DNA of 64,000 nt from Mycobacterium intermedium. GTDB lineage: Bacteria; Actinomycetota; Actinomycetes; Mycobacteriales; Mycobacteriaceae. The stretch's first letter is position 1. The number at the start of each line of letters is the position of its first letter. Below the pieces are notes generated by a model. That model did no database searches and was not told where the DNA came from. It saw only the letters and a program-made list of their open reading frames with translations. The position numbers and the translations under genes are program-made. The stretch covers positions 62,001 to 126,000 of the forward strand of contig NZ_MVHT01000001.1 of assembly GCF_002086275.1 (NCBI RefSeq). The letters are read 5' to 3'. This document shows positions 43,477-51,677 of the stretch, piece by piece.

Positions 43477-45369
43477 ATGGCCACGTTCGATCCCGACGAA
43501 CTGCGGGAGAACCTGCGTCAGGCGGACCCGGGCGTCCTGGTCGCCGTGTTGGCGCAGCTCACCGGTGATCCGTCGGTCATCGACACCTTCGGGCCGAAGA
43601 TCACCCACATCCCCGACCCGCCGGAACGCGCCGGTGTCACCGATCCGTCGACCGCCGAAGAGTTGGTCGACGCCGTGGTCAGCGCGTTGGGGGGTGACCG
43701 GTCCCCCGATGCGGTTCCCGCCGATGACCCCGAATTGTTCCGGCGGTTGCTGCCGCTGGCGCTCGGGTCCGAGGTCGACGACGAGTTCGTGCCGTTGCTG
43801 CTTGAGCAGGGTGGATTCCAGCTCTCCCAGCCGACGCTGCCCCGGTCGGTGCCGATTCCCGAGACGACGACGGTGGCCATCATCGGGGCGGGGATCGCCG
43901 GGATCATCGCCGCATTGGCCCTCGCCGACGCCGGGGTCGCCTACGAAATGTTCGACCGCAACGACGAGGTCGGCGGCACCTGGCTCACCACGACCTACCC
44001 GGGCATCGGCGTCGACACCCCGTCGGCATACTACTCGCTGTCGCGCGAGGTGAATCCCGACTGGACCAGCTACTACCCGCAGGGTGCCGAGTATCAGGCG
44101 TATCTGGTCCGCCTTGCCGACAAGTACAAGCTACGGGAGCAAACCCGGTTCGGGACCGAGGTCGAGGCGCTGTGGTGGGACGATGACCGCGCGCAGTGGC
44201 AGATCCACGCGGTGGACCGCGGCGGCAACCGTTCCATCAGCCATGCGCGAGTGGTCATTACCGCCACCGGATATCTGAACCGGCCGCGGTGGCCGGATTT
44301 GCCGGGCCGGGACACGTTCGCGGGCAACAGCATCCACTCCGCACAGTGGGATCCCTCCCTGGACCTGACGGGTCGCCGGGTTGCGGTGATCGGCGCCGGT
44401 TGCACCGCGGTGCAGATCGTGGACGCCTGCGTCGACGAGGTCGAACACCTGACAGTGTTTCAGCGGCAACCGCATTGGGTGGCGCCGCGCAAACGGCTGA
44501 CCGACGATGTTCCCGAATACCGCCGCTACCTCGGTCGACACCTGCCGTACTACGCGAAGTGGAACCGGGTCAAGTCGTTCTGGGGCACGGCGGACAACAA
44601 CTACCCCGTCATCCTGCGGGACCCGGAATGGGCCGAGACCCATCTGTCGATCTCGCCGGCCAACGATGTGTTGTTGCAGATGTGCCTGGACTACATCGAT
44701 CGAACATTCGGTGCCGGAACGGAATTGGCGAAGAAGGTCACCCCCGACTTCGCGCCCTACGGCAAGCGGATCATCCGGGATCCCGGCGGCTACTACGCGG
44801 CGCTGACACGCGACCACGTCGACGTGGAGGCCAGCGAGCCGCGCGAGGTGAACCCGAAAGGCATTGTCACGCAGGATGGTCGCCAGATTGACCTCGACGT
44901 CATCATCTACGCCACCGGCTATCACCTGGACTTCCTGTCCACCATCGACATCCGCGGTCGCGACGGTCGCAAACTGGTCGACGAGTGGGGCGACAGCCCC
45001 GCGGCCTACCGGGGCGGGACCGTTCCGGGATTCCCGAATCTGTTCATCAACTCCGCGCCCAATTACAGCCCCGGGCACGGGGCGGGCGCCAACTTCTCCA
45101 TGGAAGTGATGGCGCACTACATCATTGAGTGTCTGCAACTGATGGCGCTGCGCGGCGCCAGCACCATGGAAGTCACCCGCCAGGCCCATGACGAGTACGT
45201 GGCCGGCATTGACCAAGCCATGGCCAACACGGTGTGGTGCCACACTCCCAACGCGCACACCTACTACCGCTCGGGCTCGGGCCGCGTCGTGGTGGCGACA
45301 CCGTACCGGCTGGTCGATCTCTGGCACGAACATCGGGCGCCCATCGAAGAGCACTTCGAGCTACGATGA
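43477..45369 (+). CDS. Baeyer-Villiger-type flavin monooxygenase (copy 1)
   Basis: The 630-residue enzyme has about 120 residues of N-terminal helical extension, then FAD-binding AIIGAGIAGIIAALALADAG with GGTWLTTTYPG, the BVMO fingerprint FAGNSIHSAQW, and an NADPH Rossmann GRRVAVIGAGCTAVQI. Such enzymes insert oxygen next to a ketone to form an ester or lactone. The C-terminal ATGYHLD is also typical. It is followed by an SDR with ATGA overlap, a usual alcohol-to-ketone-to-ester pairing with the island's esterases. Confidence 0.92.
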   Translation: MATFDPDELRENLRQADPGVLVAVLAQLTGDPSVIDTFGPKITHIPDPPERAGVTDPSTAEELVDAVVSALGGDRSPDAVPADDPELFRRLLPLALGSEVDDEFVPLLLEQGGFQLSQPTLPRSVPIPETTTVAIIGAGIAGIIAALALADAGVAYEMFDRNDEVGGTWLTTTYPGIGVDTPSAYYSLSREVNPDWTSYYPQGAEYQAYLVRLADKYKLREQTRFGTEVEALWWDDDRAQWQIHAVDRGGNRSISHARVVITATGYLNRPRWPDLPGRDTFAGNSIHSAQWDPSLDLTGRRVAVIGAGCTAVQIVDACVDEVEHLTVFQRQPHWVAPRKRLTDDVPEYRRYLGRHLPYYAKWNRVKSFWGTADNNYPVILRDPEWAETHLSISPANDVLLQMCLDYIDRTFGAGTELAKKVTPDFAPYGKRIIRDPGGYYAALTRDHVDVEASEPREVNPKGIVTQDGRQIDLDVIIYATGYHLDFLSTIDIRGRDGRKLVDEWGDSPAAYRGGTVPGFPNLFINSAPNYSPGHGAGANFSMEVMAHYIIECLQLMALRGASTMEVTRQAHDEYVAGIDQAMANTVWCHTPNAHTYYRSGSGRVVVATPYRLVDLWHEHRAPIEEHFELR

Positions 45370-46253
45370 CGGGCTTGCTCTGCGGCAGAACGGCTTTGGT
45401 GACCGGCAGCAGCCGGGGAATTGGTCGGGCGATCGCGCAGCGACTTGCCGCAGAGGGAGCCACGGTGGTGGTGACGGCGCGGTCTTTCGAGCCGTCGTCG
45501 TCAGTGCGGGCGGGTGTTTCGGCCTCCTTACCCGGCACGATAGGGGAGACGGTTGCGTTGATCGAGGCCGCGGGTGGCCGGGGGATCGGGCTGGCGGCGG
45601 ACCTGGAGGATCCGGCGCAGCGTGATGGCCTGATCGACGAGGTGCTCCAGCGGGCCGGCCGCATCGACATTTTGGTCAACAATGCGGGATTCGCGGACTA
45701 TTCGCTGGTCGAGGACATGTCGTTGGAGACGTTCGACCGGACCGTCGAGCACTATCTGCGTATCCCGTTCGTCCTGACCAAGGCCGCGGTACCGGTCATG
45801 CGTAGCCAAGGTGCCGGCTGGATCGTCAACATCGGATCGGTCACCGGGGTGGCGCCGGTGCGGCCCTATCGGGACTACAACAAGGTCGCCGGCGACGTCA
45901 TCTACGCGTCCTGCAAGGCCGCGCTGCACCGCTTCACTCAGGGCGTGGCGGCCGAACTTGTCGATGCGAACATTGCCGTGAACTGCGTCGCTCCGACCAG
46001 TGCGATCCGCACTCCCGGTGCGGCACAGCTGATTCCGGATTCCTTCCCGACCGAGCCGGTGGAGTATCTGGCCGAGACCGTGCTGGCGATGTGTCATCTG
46101 CCCGCCGCCGAACGCACCGGGTTGGTGGCGTTCAGCCTGCACTACCCGTGGTCGCAGGGATTGGTAGTGCATTCGCTCGACGGCAAGTCGGTGCTACCGC
46201 CGCTGGCGCCGCCGGAGACGGCGAACCCGAACATCAGGCCCGCTGGGGTCTGA
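45366..46253 (+). CDS. SDR-family oxidoreductase (coupled to BVMO copy 1)
   Basis: The 295-residue SDR has VTGSSRGIGRAIAQRLAAEG, NNAG and Ser in NIGSVTG. The tyrosine-lysine region reads DVIYASCKAALHRF (Y-x-x-x-K present). An unusual segment of about 25 residues follows the second strand (SFEPSSSVRAGVSASLPGT), and the C-terminal tail is long and Pro-rich. The start overlaps the monooxygenase stop. It likely supplies or removes the ketone for the BVMO. Confidence 0.87.
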   Translation: MTGLLCGRTALVTGSSRGIGRAIAQRLAAEGATVVVTARSFEPSSSVRAGVSASLPGTIGETVALIEAAGGRGIGLAADLEDPAQRDGLIDEVLQRAGRIDILVNNAGFADYSLVEDMSLETFDRTVEHYLRIPFVLTKAAVPVMRSQGAGWIVNIGSVTGVAPVRPYRDYNKVAGDVIYASCKAALHRFTQGVAAELVDANIAVNCVAPTSAIRTPGAAQLIPDSFPTEPVEYLAETVLAMCHLPAAERTGLVAFSLHYPWSQGLVVHSLDGKSVLPPLAPPETANPNIRPAGV

Positions 46254-46275
46254 CTGGGCTGCGAGGACACAAGAT

Positions 46276-46920
46276 TCACCTATCGATCCGAGGCAAGTTA
46301 TCCCAGATCGCGGTGTCGGGTAGCACGCAGAAGCTGTGGCATACCCGGCCCCGCACGATCACGTCGGGACATTCCGGGTCGAACCAGCGATCCACCATCG
46401 CCCAGTGGATCGGATGCATCAGGTACTGACCCACCAGACCGTCGACGTCGGTGAATCCCTGCTCGAAAACGTGAGTCCACGGCGTCGTCCCCACCGACTG
46501 CCCGACACGACTCAATTGCCAAGCGGTGATCGTGTCCACGTAGCGGGCTATCGACCGCAGTTCGTCCTCGAAACGGGCGATGGTGTCGGCGGCGGTGTCG
46601 GGGGACACCCGGAGCAAGAGGGTGCGGTACACCGTCCCGCTGGTGGTGTCGGTTCGGACCGGCGTGCCCGTGTAGTTGGCACCGTTGACCCGGGTCACCG
46701 CGGCGTCTTTGAGAACTGCGGTGAAATCGCCTTCCAGCGCGCGCCATTCGGGTTCGGCGGCGAAACGTAGATGGGCCAGGACGTCGCCCCCGTTGCGGGA
46801 ACCGGGCATCGTTGGCTGCACGATCGAATAGGGCGAGCCGGAAGCGACGGCGCGCAGTTCGTCGAGGATCCGGTCGCGTTCGGACTCGCTGACGTCAAGC
46901 AACCTGGTGACGCAGTACAT
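46276..46920 (-). CDS. Dimeric alpha/beta-barrel (Dabb-like) protein, two-domain
   Basis: The 214-residue protein has a C-terminal half resembling stress-responsive A/B barrel (Dabb) domains: LLLRVSPDTAADTIARFEDE, WQLSRVGQS, THVFEQGFTDVDGLVGQYL and HPIHW. The N-terminal half looks like a related barrel repeat. Comparable proteins act as small cyclases, decarboxylases or ligand carriers. It is last in the IclR-led leftward operon. The ATG at 46920 is chosen, two bases after the previous stop. Confidence 0.7.
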   Translation of the reverse strand: MYCVTRLLDVSESERDRILDELRAVASGSPYSIVQPTMPGSRNGGDVLAHLRFAAEPEWRALEGDFTAVLKDAAVTRVNGANYTGTPVRTDTTSGTVYRTLLLRVSPDTAADTIARFEDELRSIARYVDTITAWQLSRVGQSVGTTPWTHVFEQGFTDVDGLVGQYLMHPIHWAMVDRWFDPECPDVIVRGRVCHSFCVLPDTAIWDNLPRIDR

Positions 46921-46922
46921 CG

Positions 46923-47270
46923 CTACACGTCGCACAGATCGTCGACATCATGGGCGTCGGCGGCGAACGACCGCGTCCGCTCCACCACTATGTCGCTGAT
47001 TCGCGACCACCATTCCGCCAGGCTCGGGTCCGACCGACCCTGCCAGGTCATCTCCCACCACGCCCGCACGCTGGGCAGCGTCCAGGTGATCGTGACGGTG
47101 TTGACGTTGTCGTCGAACCAGACCGGCGGGCTCACCAGCACGTCGCGCAGGGTCATGCCGCGCTCCTGCGCGCCGGGCGCGTATTCGGCCAGGTAGGAGT
47201 CGACGAACCGGCGCGCGCAGCCGGGCGCGGTCACCACTCGATCGATCACGAAGACCTGTCCGTCAGCCAT
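46923..47270 (-). CDS. Small NIPSNAP/Dabb-like barrel protein
   Basis: The 115-residue protein begins MADGQVFVIDRVVTAPGCAR. It has a ferredoxin-like alpha/beta pattern ending in VNTVTITWTLPSVRAWWEMTW, rich in Trp. It probably forms a dimeric alpha/beta barrel with, or like, its downstream neighbour. The ATG at 47270 overlaps the upstream esterase by 8 bp; a 22-codon longer frame has no support. Function unknown. Confidence 0.68.
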   Translation of the reverse strand: MADGQVFVIDRVVTAPGCARRFVDSYLAEYAPGAQERGMTLRDVLVSPPVWFDDNVNTVTITWTLPSVRAWWEMTWQGRSDPSLAEWWSRISDIVVERTRSFAADAHDVDDLCDV

Positions 47271-48186
47271 CAGCAACCCCCAGAGCCGCGCTGAGCGCAG
47301 TGCCGGCCCGTCGTCGCGCGGTCTGCGCGATGTCAAGCATCGGCATGCTCATGAAGCCATGTATACCGCCGCCGAATTCAAGCAGCGTCAGGGGTACCCC
47401 GGCGTCCTTCAACGCGGCCGCGTAGGCGAGTGCCTCGTCGCGCAGAGGATCATGTCCGGCGACCACCAGGACGGCGGGCGGCAACCCGCGCAGGTCGCCG
47501 TGCAGCGGTGCGGCATAGGGGTGGGTGCGGTCGGCAACGGACGGAACGTACTGGTCCCAGTACCACTGCATGGCCGGCTTCGGGTTGTAGAACCCCTTGC
47601 CGAACAGCCGGTAGGACTCGGTCTCGAAGTCCGCGGCGATCACCGGATAGACGAGCAGTTGTGCCGCCAGCGCCGGTCCGCCCCGGTCGCGGGCCATCAA
47701 GGCCGACACGGTGGCCAGGTTTCCGCCGGCGCTGTCACCGCCGACGGCGACGCGGCTGACGTCACCGCCGAACGTCCCGGCCGCCGCCGCCTGGACCACC
47801 GCGTAGACGTCGTCGGCCGCGGCGGGCCAGCGGTGTTCCGGGGCCAATCGGTACGCCACCGAAACAACCACGGCGGGCACATGATTGGCGAGGCTACGGC
47901 ACAGGCCGTCGTGGCTGTCCAGATCGCAGAACACGAAGCCGCCGCCGTGCGCGTAGACCAGGATCGGCAGGTCGTCACCGTCGGGCCGGTAGACACGCAC
48001 CGGCACATCCCCGTCGGGACCGGCGACCACCGCGTCGCGGACCTCACCGACGGGTTCGGGCGCGGCGGGCGGTACGAACCGGTCCCGGATCACGGCCCTG
48101 GCTTGTGCGCCGGTCATCGTGTGCACCGCCGGGAAGCCGCCGTCGAGTTCGTCGATCAACTCGGCGATCTGTGGATCGAGAGTCAC
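47263..48186 (-). CDS. HSL-type alpha/beta hydrolase (esterase)
   Basis: The 307-residue esterase has the oxyanion hole YAHGGGFVF, nucleophile VGGDSAGGNLA, acid in VVAGHDPLRDE and His in GGGIHGFMS. It is a relative of LipN/LipH-type enzymes. Its GTG start overlaps the IclR stop (GTGA), so it is co-translated with the regulator and likely opens the ester or lactone made by a BVMO. Confidence 0.9.
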   Translation of the reverse strand: MTLDPQIAELIDELDGGFPAVHTMTGAQARAVIRDRFVPPAAPEPVGEVRDAVVAGPDGDVPVRVYRPDGDDLPILVYAHGGGFVFCDLDSHDGLCRSLANHVPAVVVSVAYRLAPEHRWPAAADDVYAVVQAAAAGTFGGDVSRVAVGGDSAGGNLATVSALMARDRGGPALAAQLLVYPVIAADFETESYRLFGKGFYNPKPAMQWYWDQYVPSVADRTHPYAAPLHGDLRGLPPAVLVVAGHDPLRDEALAYAAALKDAGVPLTLLEFGGGIHGFMSMPMLDIAQTARRRAGTALSAALGVADG

Positions 48187-48968
48187 GCGTATCGAAGCAG
48201 GGGCCGGACCGGCTGCAGTGTCGGCGCAACTTCACCGTTTTCCATGTTGCGCCAGATACCCATCGCGGCCATGCGCACCGGCGCGACCAGTCGCTGATCG
48301 AACATCATCCGGCTCATTGGACCACACACCGATACGGCCGCTACCGCCTCGCCCGGAGCTCCGATCGGCGCTGCAACACAACCGAATCCGAGCAGTGATT
48401 CCTCGCGGTCGAACGCGTAGCCGTGGGTGCGGACCTTGGTCAGTTCGGCGGCCAGCTGGGGCGCGGTCGCGATGGAGTACTTGGTTCTGCGGGTCGACAA
48501 GTCAATCGGTTCATCATCGTCCCGGTAGGCCAACATCGCCTTGCCGACGGCGGCGCACTGCGCCGGGGCCCGACCACCGACACGGGTGGGGATGGCGGCG
48601 ACCGTGCGGTCGCCGATCTTGTCCAGGTAGACGACGTCGGATCGATCCAGCACGGCGAGATGGACGACCAGACCGGTCGCGCGATGCAGTTCACCGAGCA
48701 CCGGCTTGGCCGCCCGCACCAACCGGTCCTGGTGCACGGCCAGCGACCCCAGTTCGACCAGACGCATGCCGAGCTCGTAGTCGCGGCCGCTGCGTCGCAG
48801 CCAACGCAGCTGCACCAGACGCTCCAGCATCCGGTGCGCTGATGAGCGGGGTAGGCCGGTGCGCCGCACGATCTGAGCCAGCGTCAGCCGTCCCGGGCCT
48901 TCGAACGCGTCCAGGACCAGCGAGATTCGGTCGATGACGGCACTGGGCGTGGTGGGTTCGGCGGCCAT
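48183..48968 (-). CDS. IclR-family transcriptional regulator
   Basis: The 261-residue protein has an N-terminal winged HTH (LTLAQIVRRTGLPRSSAHRM, LERLVQLRWLRR) and a C-terminal GAF-like effector domain ending in AAVSVCGPMSRM. The ATG at 48968 (MAAEPTTPSAV) is preferred; the longer frame would cross its own operator. It leads an operon with an esterase and two barrel proteins and probably regulates itself and other catabolic genes in response to an aromatic or ring-cleavage metabolite. Confidence 0.9.
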   Translation of the reverse strand: MAAEPTTPSAVIDRISLVLDAFEGPGRLTLAQIVRRTGLPRSSAHRMLERLVQLRWLRRSGRDYELGMRLVELGSLAVHQDRLVRAAKPVLGELHRATGLVVHLAVLDRSDVVYLDKIGDRTVAAIPTRVGGRAPAQCAAVGKAMLAYRDDDEPIDLSTRRTKYSIATAPQLAAELTKVRTHGYAFDREESLLGFGCVAAPIGAPGEAVAAVSVCGPMSRMMFDQRLVAPVRMAAMGIWRNMENGEVAPTLQPVRPLLRYA

Positions 48969-48999
48969 CGGCGCTCCCAACGGTTTATGTCTGACCGGT

Positions 49000-49018
49000 A
49001 TATTCCTATTAGGAATAT
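49000..49018 (-). promoter_or_regulatory. Candidate IclR operator (ATATTCCT-ATT-AGGAATAT)
   Basis: Perfect 8-bp arms around a 3-bp spacer, 32 bp upstream of the IclR start, in AT-rich sequence that stands out locally. Size and position fit autoregulation. Confidence 0.6.
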
Positions 49019-49050
49019 CACACCGCATGGTCGGCTGTCACCAACCCTGG

Positions 49051-49112
49051 CCGAGCAGACGCAAACTCGTACGCGTGAGGGCGGATTTGTACAACTTTGC
49101 GTCTGCTCGCGG
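49051..49112. repeat. Intergenic palindrome, GCAGACGCAAA family, copy C
   Basis: CCGAGCAGACGCAAACTCGT is mirrored by ACAACTTTGCGTCTGCTCGCGG. It lies between two leftward genes, just downstream of the KstD-like flavoprotein and upstream of the IclR promoter. A short direct repeat CGCGGGGCTGGGTGATC/CTTGCGGGGCTGGGTGATC follows at about 49108-49144. Confidence 0.75.
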
Positions 49113-49142
49113 GGCTGGGTGATCGCTTGCGGGGCTGGGTGA

Positions 49143-50606
49143 TCAGGCTTTGGCGGCGGAACGGCCTGCGCGGCGCCCGTAGAAGCTGCCGTCGCCGAGC
49201 GAGATCCCGCTGGCGTAACCCCACGCGGCCAGTCCGGCGGCCGAACGCCCCGCGGCGAACAATCCCGGGATCGGCTGACCGTTGACGTGCAGCACTTCCG
49301 CGTCCAGTGAGGTGCGCAGGCCGCCCAAGGTGAAGCCGCCGGTGCTCTCGCGCAAATCGATTGCGCCAACCGGTGATCTGATCGGCTTCAGCCACTCCGG
49401 CTTCTTGTGCAGCAGCGGGTCCTCGCCGCGGGCGGCGCCGTCGTTGTAAGCGGCCACGGTCGCCTGCAATGAGCACGGCGCCAGGCCCATGTCACGTTCC
49501 AACTCGGCGACTGTGTCGGCCACCCAGGTCGGCTGTCGCAGCATGAACTTCGGTGACCACGACGCCATTGCTTCCTCGTTGGCCTCGTGGTCGATGATCA
49601 GGTACGCGGTGTTGTCCTGGTGGTAGAGCGTGAGCTGCCCGACCCGACCGGGGTAAGTGTCCTCGGGCACGTAGCGCTGACCGCGGCCATTGACCAGGAT
49701 GCCGCGCACGAGCTGTTGGGGGTCGATGAAGATGGCGACCTCGGTGGCGTCCATGTGGGCCAGGTCGGCGCCGAGCGCCTGCGCCATCCGGATCGCCTGC
49801 CCGTCGTGCTGCTCGATCGATGCTGCCGGGCGGCCGGCGATCCGCGGCGCGTACTGGGCGACCATCGCATCGTTGTAGGCGAAGCTGCCGGTGGCGAGCA
49901 CCACTCCTTTGCGCGCCCGGATCGTCATGTGGTTGCCGTACTGGCGCGCTCGGATTCCGGCCACTCGGCCGTCGGATTCGACGATCAGGCACTGCACTCG
50001 CACGTCGTAGAGCGCCCGCACGCCCGCCGCCGTGGCGGTGTCGACGAGGGGTTTCATCAGCATGTAGCCGGCGCTGGCTTCGCCCTGTTTCTTGTTCGAC
50101 ATCTGCGGGACGTGGCCGCGGGGGGCCGGGGCGGCAATTGTGTTGAACGGGTATGAGTTTTCGCCTCCGCTGTACATCAGGCCCTGATCGCCCATGGGCT
50201 CCCAGCCGGGTTCGGAGAAGAACTCGGCCTTGAACGGCACGCCGCATTCGACAAGCCAGTCGAAGTGTGCGACGCTGCCCGCGCAATAGTCGGCGATCCG
50301 GTCCTGGTCCGCGCCAGGTCCCATCGCGACATTGAGAAATGCCGCCATGTTGTCGACGGAATCGTCGAAACCACAAGCCTTTTGCAGTGCGGTGCCGCCG
50401 CCGAGGTAGATGAACCCGCCGGCCATCGCGGCCGCCCCACCCCAGGAGCCCATGCGTTCCAGCACCAGGACGTCGGCGCCATGGTGGGCCGCCTCGACCG
50501 CGGCCGCGGCGCCGGCGATTCCGTAGCCCGCGATGACGACGTCGGCCTCGTGGTCCCAGGTGGTGATCGTCGTCGCTGGGATGGGCGTGACATCCAGGTC
50601 GATCAT
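49143..50606 (-). CDS. FAD-dependent KstD/fumarate-reductase-family oxidoreductase
   Basis: The 487-residue flavoprotein has ADVVIAGYGIAGAAAAVEAA, LERMGSWGGAAAMAGGFIYL and the C-terminal IPGLFAAGRSAAGLAAWGYASG. It belongs to the same superfamily as the 31299-33002 product but is shorter, nearer to the mycobacterial KstD-like proteins of unknown substrate. It is last in the leftward HsaA-like / HsaC-like / flavoprotein set (152 bp after the dioxygenase). It may desaturate a ring or enoate. ATG at 50606. Confidence 0.83.
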   Translation of the reverse strand: MIDLDVTPIPATTITTWDHEADVVIAGYGIAGAAAAVEAAHHGADVLVLERMGSWGGAAAMAGGFIYLGGGTALQKACGFDDSVDNMAAFLNVAMGPGADQDRIADYCAGSVAHFDWLVECGVPFKAEFFSEPGWEPMGDQGLMYSGGENSYPFNTIAAPAPRGHVPQMSNKKQGEASAGYMLMKPLVDTATAAGVRALYDVRVQCLIVESDGRVAGIRARQYGNHMTIRARKGVVLATGSFAYNDAMVAQYAPRIAGRPAASIEQHDGQAIRMAQALGADLAHMDATEVAIFIDPQQLVRGILVNGRGQRYVPEDTYPGRVGQLTLYHQDNTAYLIIDHEANEEAMASWSPKFMLRQPTWVADTVAELERDMGLAPCSLQATVAAYNDGAARGEDPLLHKKPEWLKPIRSPVGAIDLRESTGGFTLGGLRTSLDAEVLHVNGQPIPGLFAAGRSAAGLAAWGYASGISLGDGSFYGRRAGRSAAKA

Positions 50607-50731
50607 TATTGGCTAAATCCCTTCTGTCACTTGGGTAACGGGAGGTTGCGCCCGCGGGGCGCCGGGATGCCGCACCTTGTCGCTGAAAGCCGGGCAGCTC
50701 GACACATCCCCGGAATTCTGCGACGTATGAG

Positions 50732-50747
50732 GCGCCGCGCGCGGCGC
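50732..50747 (-). terminator. GC-rich 16-bp palindrome after the extradiol dioxygenase gene
   Basis: GCGCCGCGCGCGGCGC is a perfect palindrome 12 bp beyond the stop of the leftward gene. It is hairpin-like, without a T tract, and could limit read-through into the flavoprotein gene. Confidence 0.4.
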
Positions 50748-50758
50748 GACGACAGCCC

Positions 50759-51667
50759 TCACATTCGCATTGCCGCAGGCGGTTCCGGGATCCACTGATG
50801 GCCCCAGTAACTGTCGGCGGTGATTTCCTCTGCTGTGTAATAGGTTTCGTCGACCCGCATGCCGTCGGTGCCGAACTCGATATCCCAGTCACCGGGCGCG
50901 CGGACGTAGAAGGACACCATCTTGTCGTTGGTGTGGCGTCCCAGGGTGGATGCCACCGTGAAGCCTTCGGCGTTGACGCGGTCCAGCGCCTGACCGACGG
51001 CGTCAAGGGTGTCGACCTCGACCATGACGTGCACCAGTCCCGGGTCGCGCTGCTGAACCGCCGGGCAGATCGCCAGGCTGTGGTGTCGCGGGTTGATCCC
51101 GAGGAACCGGACCCGGATCGGGCCGAACTCCGCGGGCAGCGGTATCCGGAAGGCGCCGCGGGATCGAAAGCCCAGCACCTCCGTATAGAAGTCGAACAAG
51201 CCATTGGGATCCCGGGCGGGCACGACGACATGTCCCAAGCCCTGATCGCCCGTCACGAACTTGGCGCCGAACGGCGTGACGACTGGGCTGTGGTCCAACA
51301 CCGCGCTGTGAAACACCTCCAGCGTGGTGCCGGCCGGATCTTCGAAGGTGATCACTTCCTCGACGCGACGGGCGTCGGCCTCTTGCTGGGACAGTTCCTT
51401 GAAGGCGACACCGGCGGCGTCCAGGGTCGCCTTGACCCGCTGCAGGGCGGCGCGGTCGCGGACCTCCCAACCGACGGTCACGACGCGGTCGACCTCGCCG
51501 GGCACAACGATGATCCGGGCCGCACGCTCGTCCATCCGCAAGTACAGGGCGGACGGGTCGGGTCCCTTGCCTTCGGCAAAACCTAGGACGCGGAACGCGA
51601 AATGCCGCCAGCGCTCGATGTCGGCCGTCGAAACGGTGATGTAGCCAAGGCTTTTCAGGTCACTCAC
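50759..51667 (-). CDS. Extradiol ring-cleavage dioxygenase, HsaC/BphC-like
   Basis: The 302-residue two-domain vicinal-oxygen-chelate enzyme aligns along its whole length with HsaC of cholesterol degradation. Metal ligands are visible: His in GLGHVVVPARD, His in LVHVMVEVDT and Glu in WDIEFGTDG. Active-site NPRHHSLA and LGRHTNDKMVSFY are conserved. It should cleave a catechol-like ring meta to the hydroxyls using Fe(II) and O2. It lies 10 bp downstream of the HsaA-like gene. The natural catechol may be a steroid A-ring or another polycyclic product. Confidence 0.9.
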   Translation of the reverse strand: MSDLKSLGYITVSTADIERWRHFAFRVLGFAEGKGPDPSALYLRMDERAARIIVVPGEVDRVVTVGWEVRDRAALQRVKATLDAAGVAFKELSQQEADARRVEEVITFEDPAGTTLEVFHSAVLDHSPVVTPFGAKFVTGDQGLGHVVVPARDPNGLFDFYTEVLGFRSRGAFRIPLPAEFGPIRVRFLGINPRHHSLAICPAVQQRDPGLVHVMVEVDTLDAVGQALDRVNAEGFTVASTLGRHTNDKMVSFYVRAPGDWDIEFGTDGMRVDETYYTAEEITADSYWGHQWIPEPPAAMRM

Positions 51668-51677
51668 GATCGAACTC

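Noticed and set aside
42508..43608. Long open frame opposite the fadD gene
   Set aside because: It is a shadow of fadD on the other frame: low-complexity Arg/Gly/Pro-rich, no family motif, and overlaps two real genes.
49492..51231. 579-residue open frame across the flavoprotein and dioxygenase genes
   Set aside because: It covers two genes with clear families in another frame and has no recognisable domain; GC-rich DNA gives such frames by chance.
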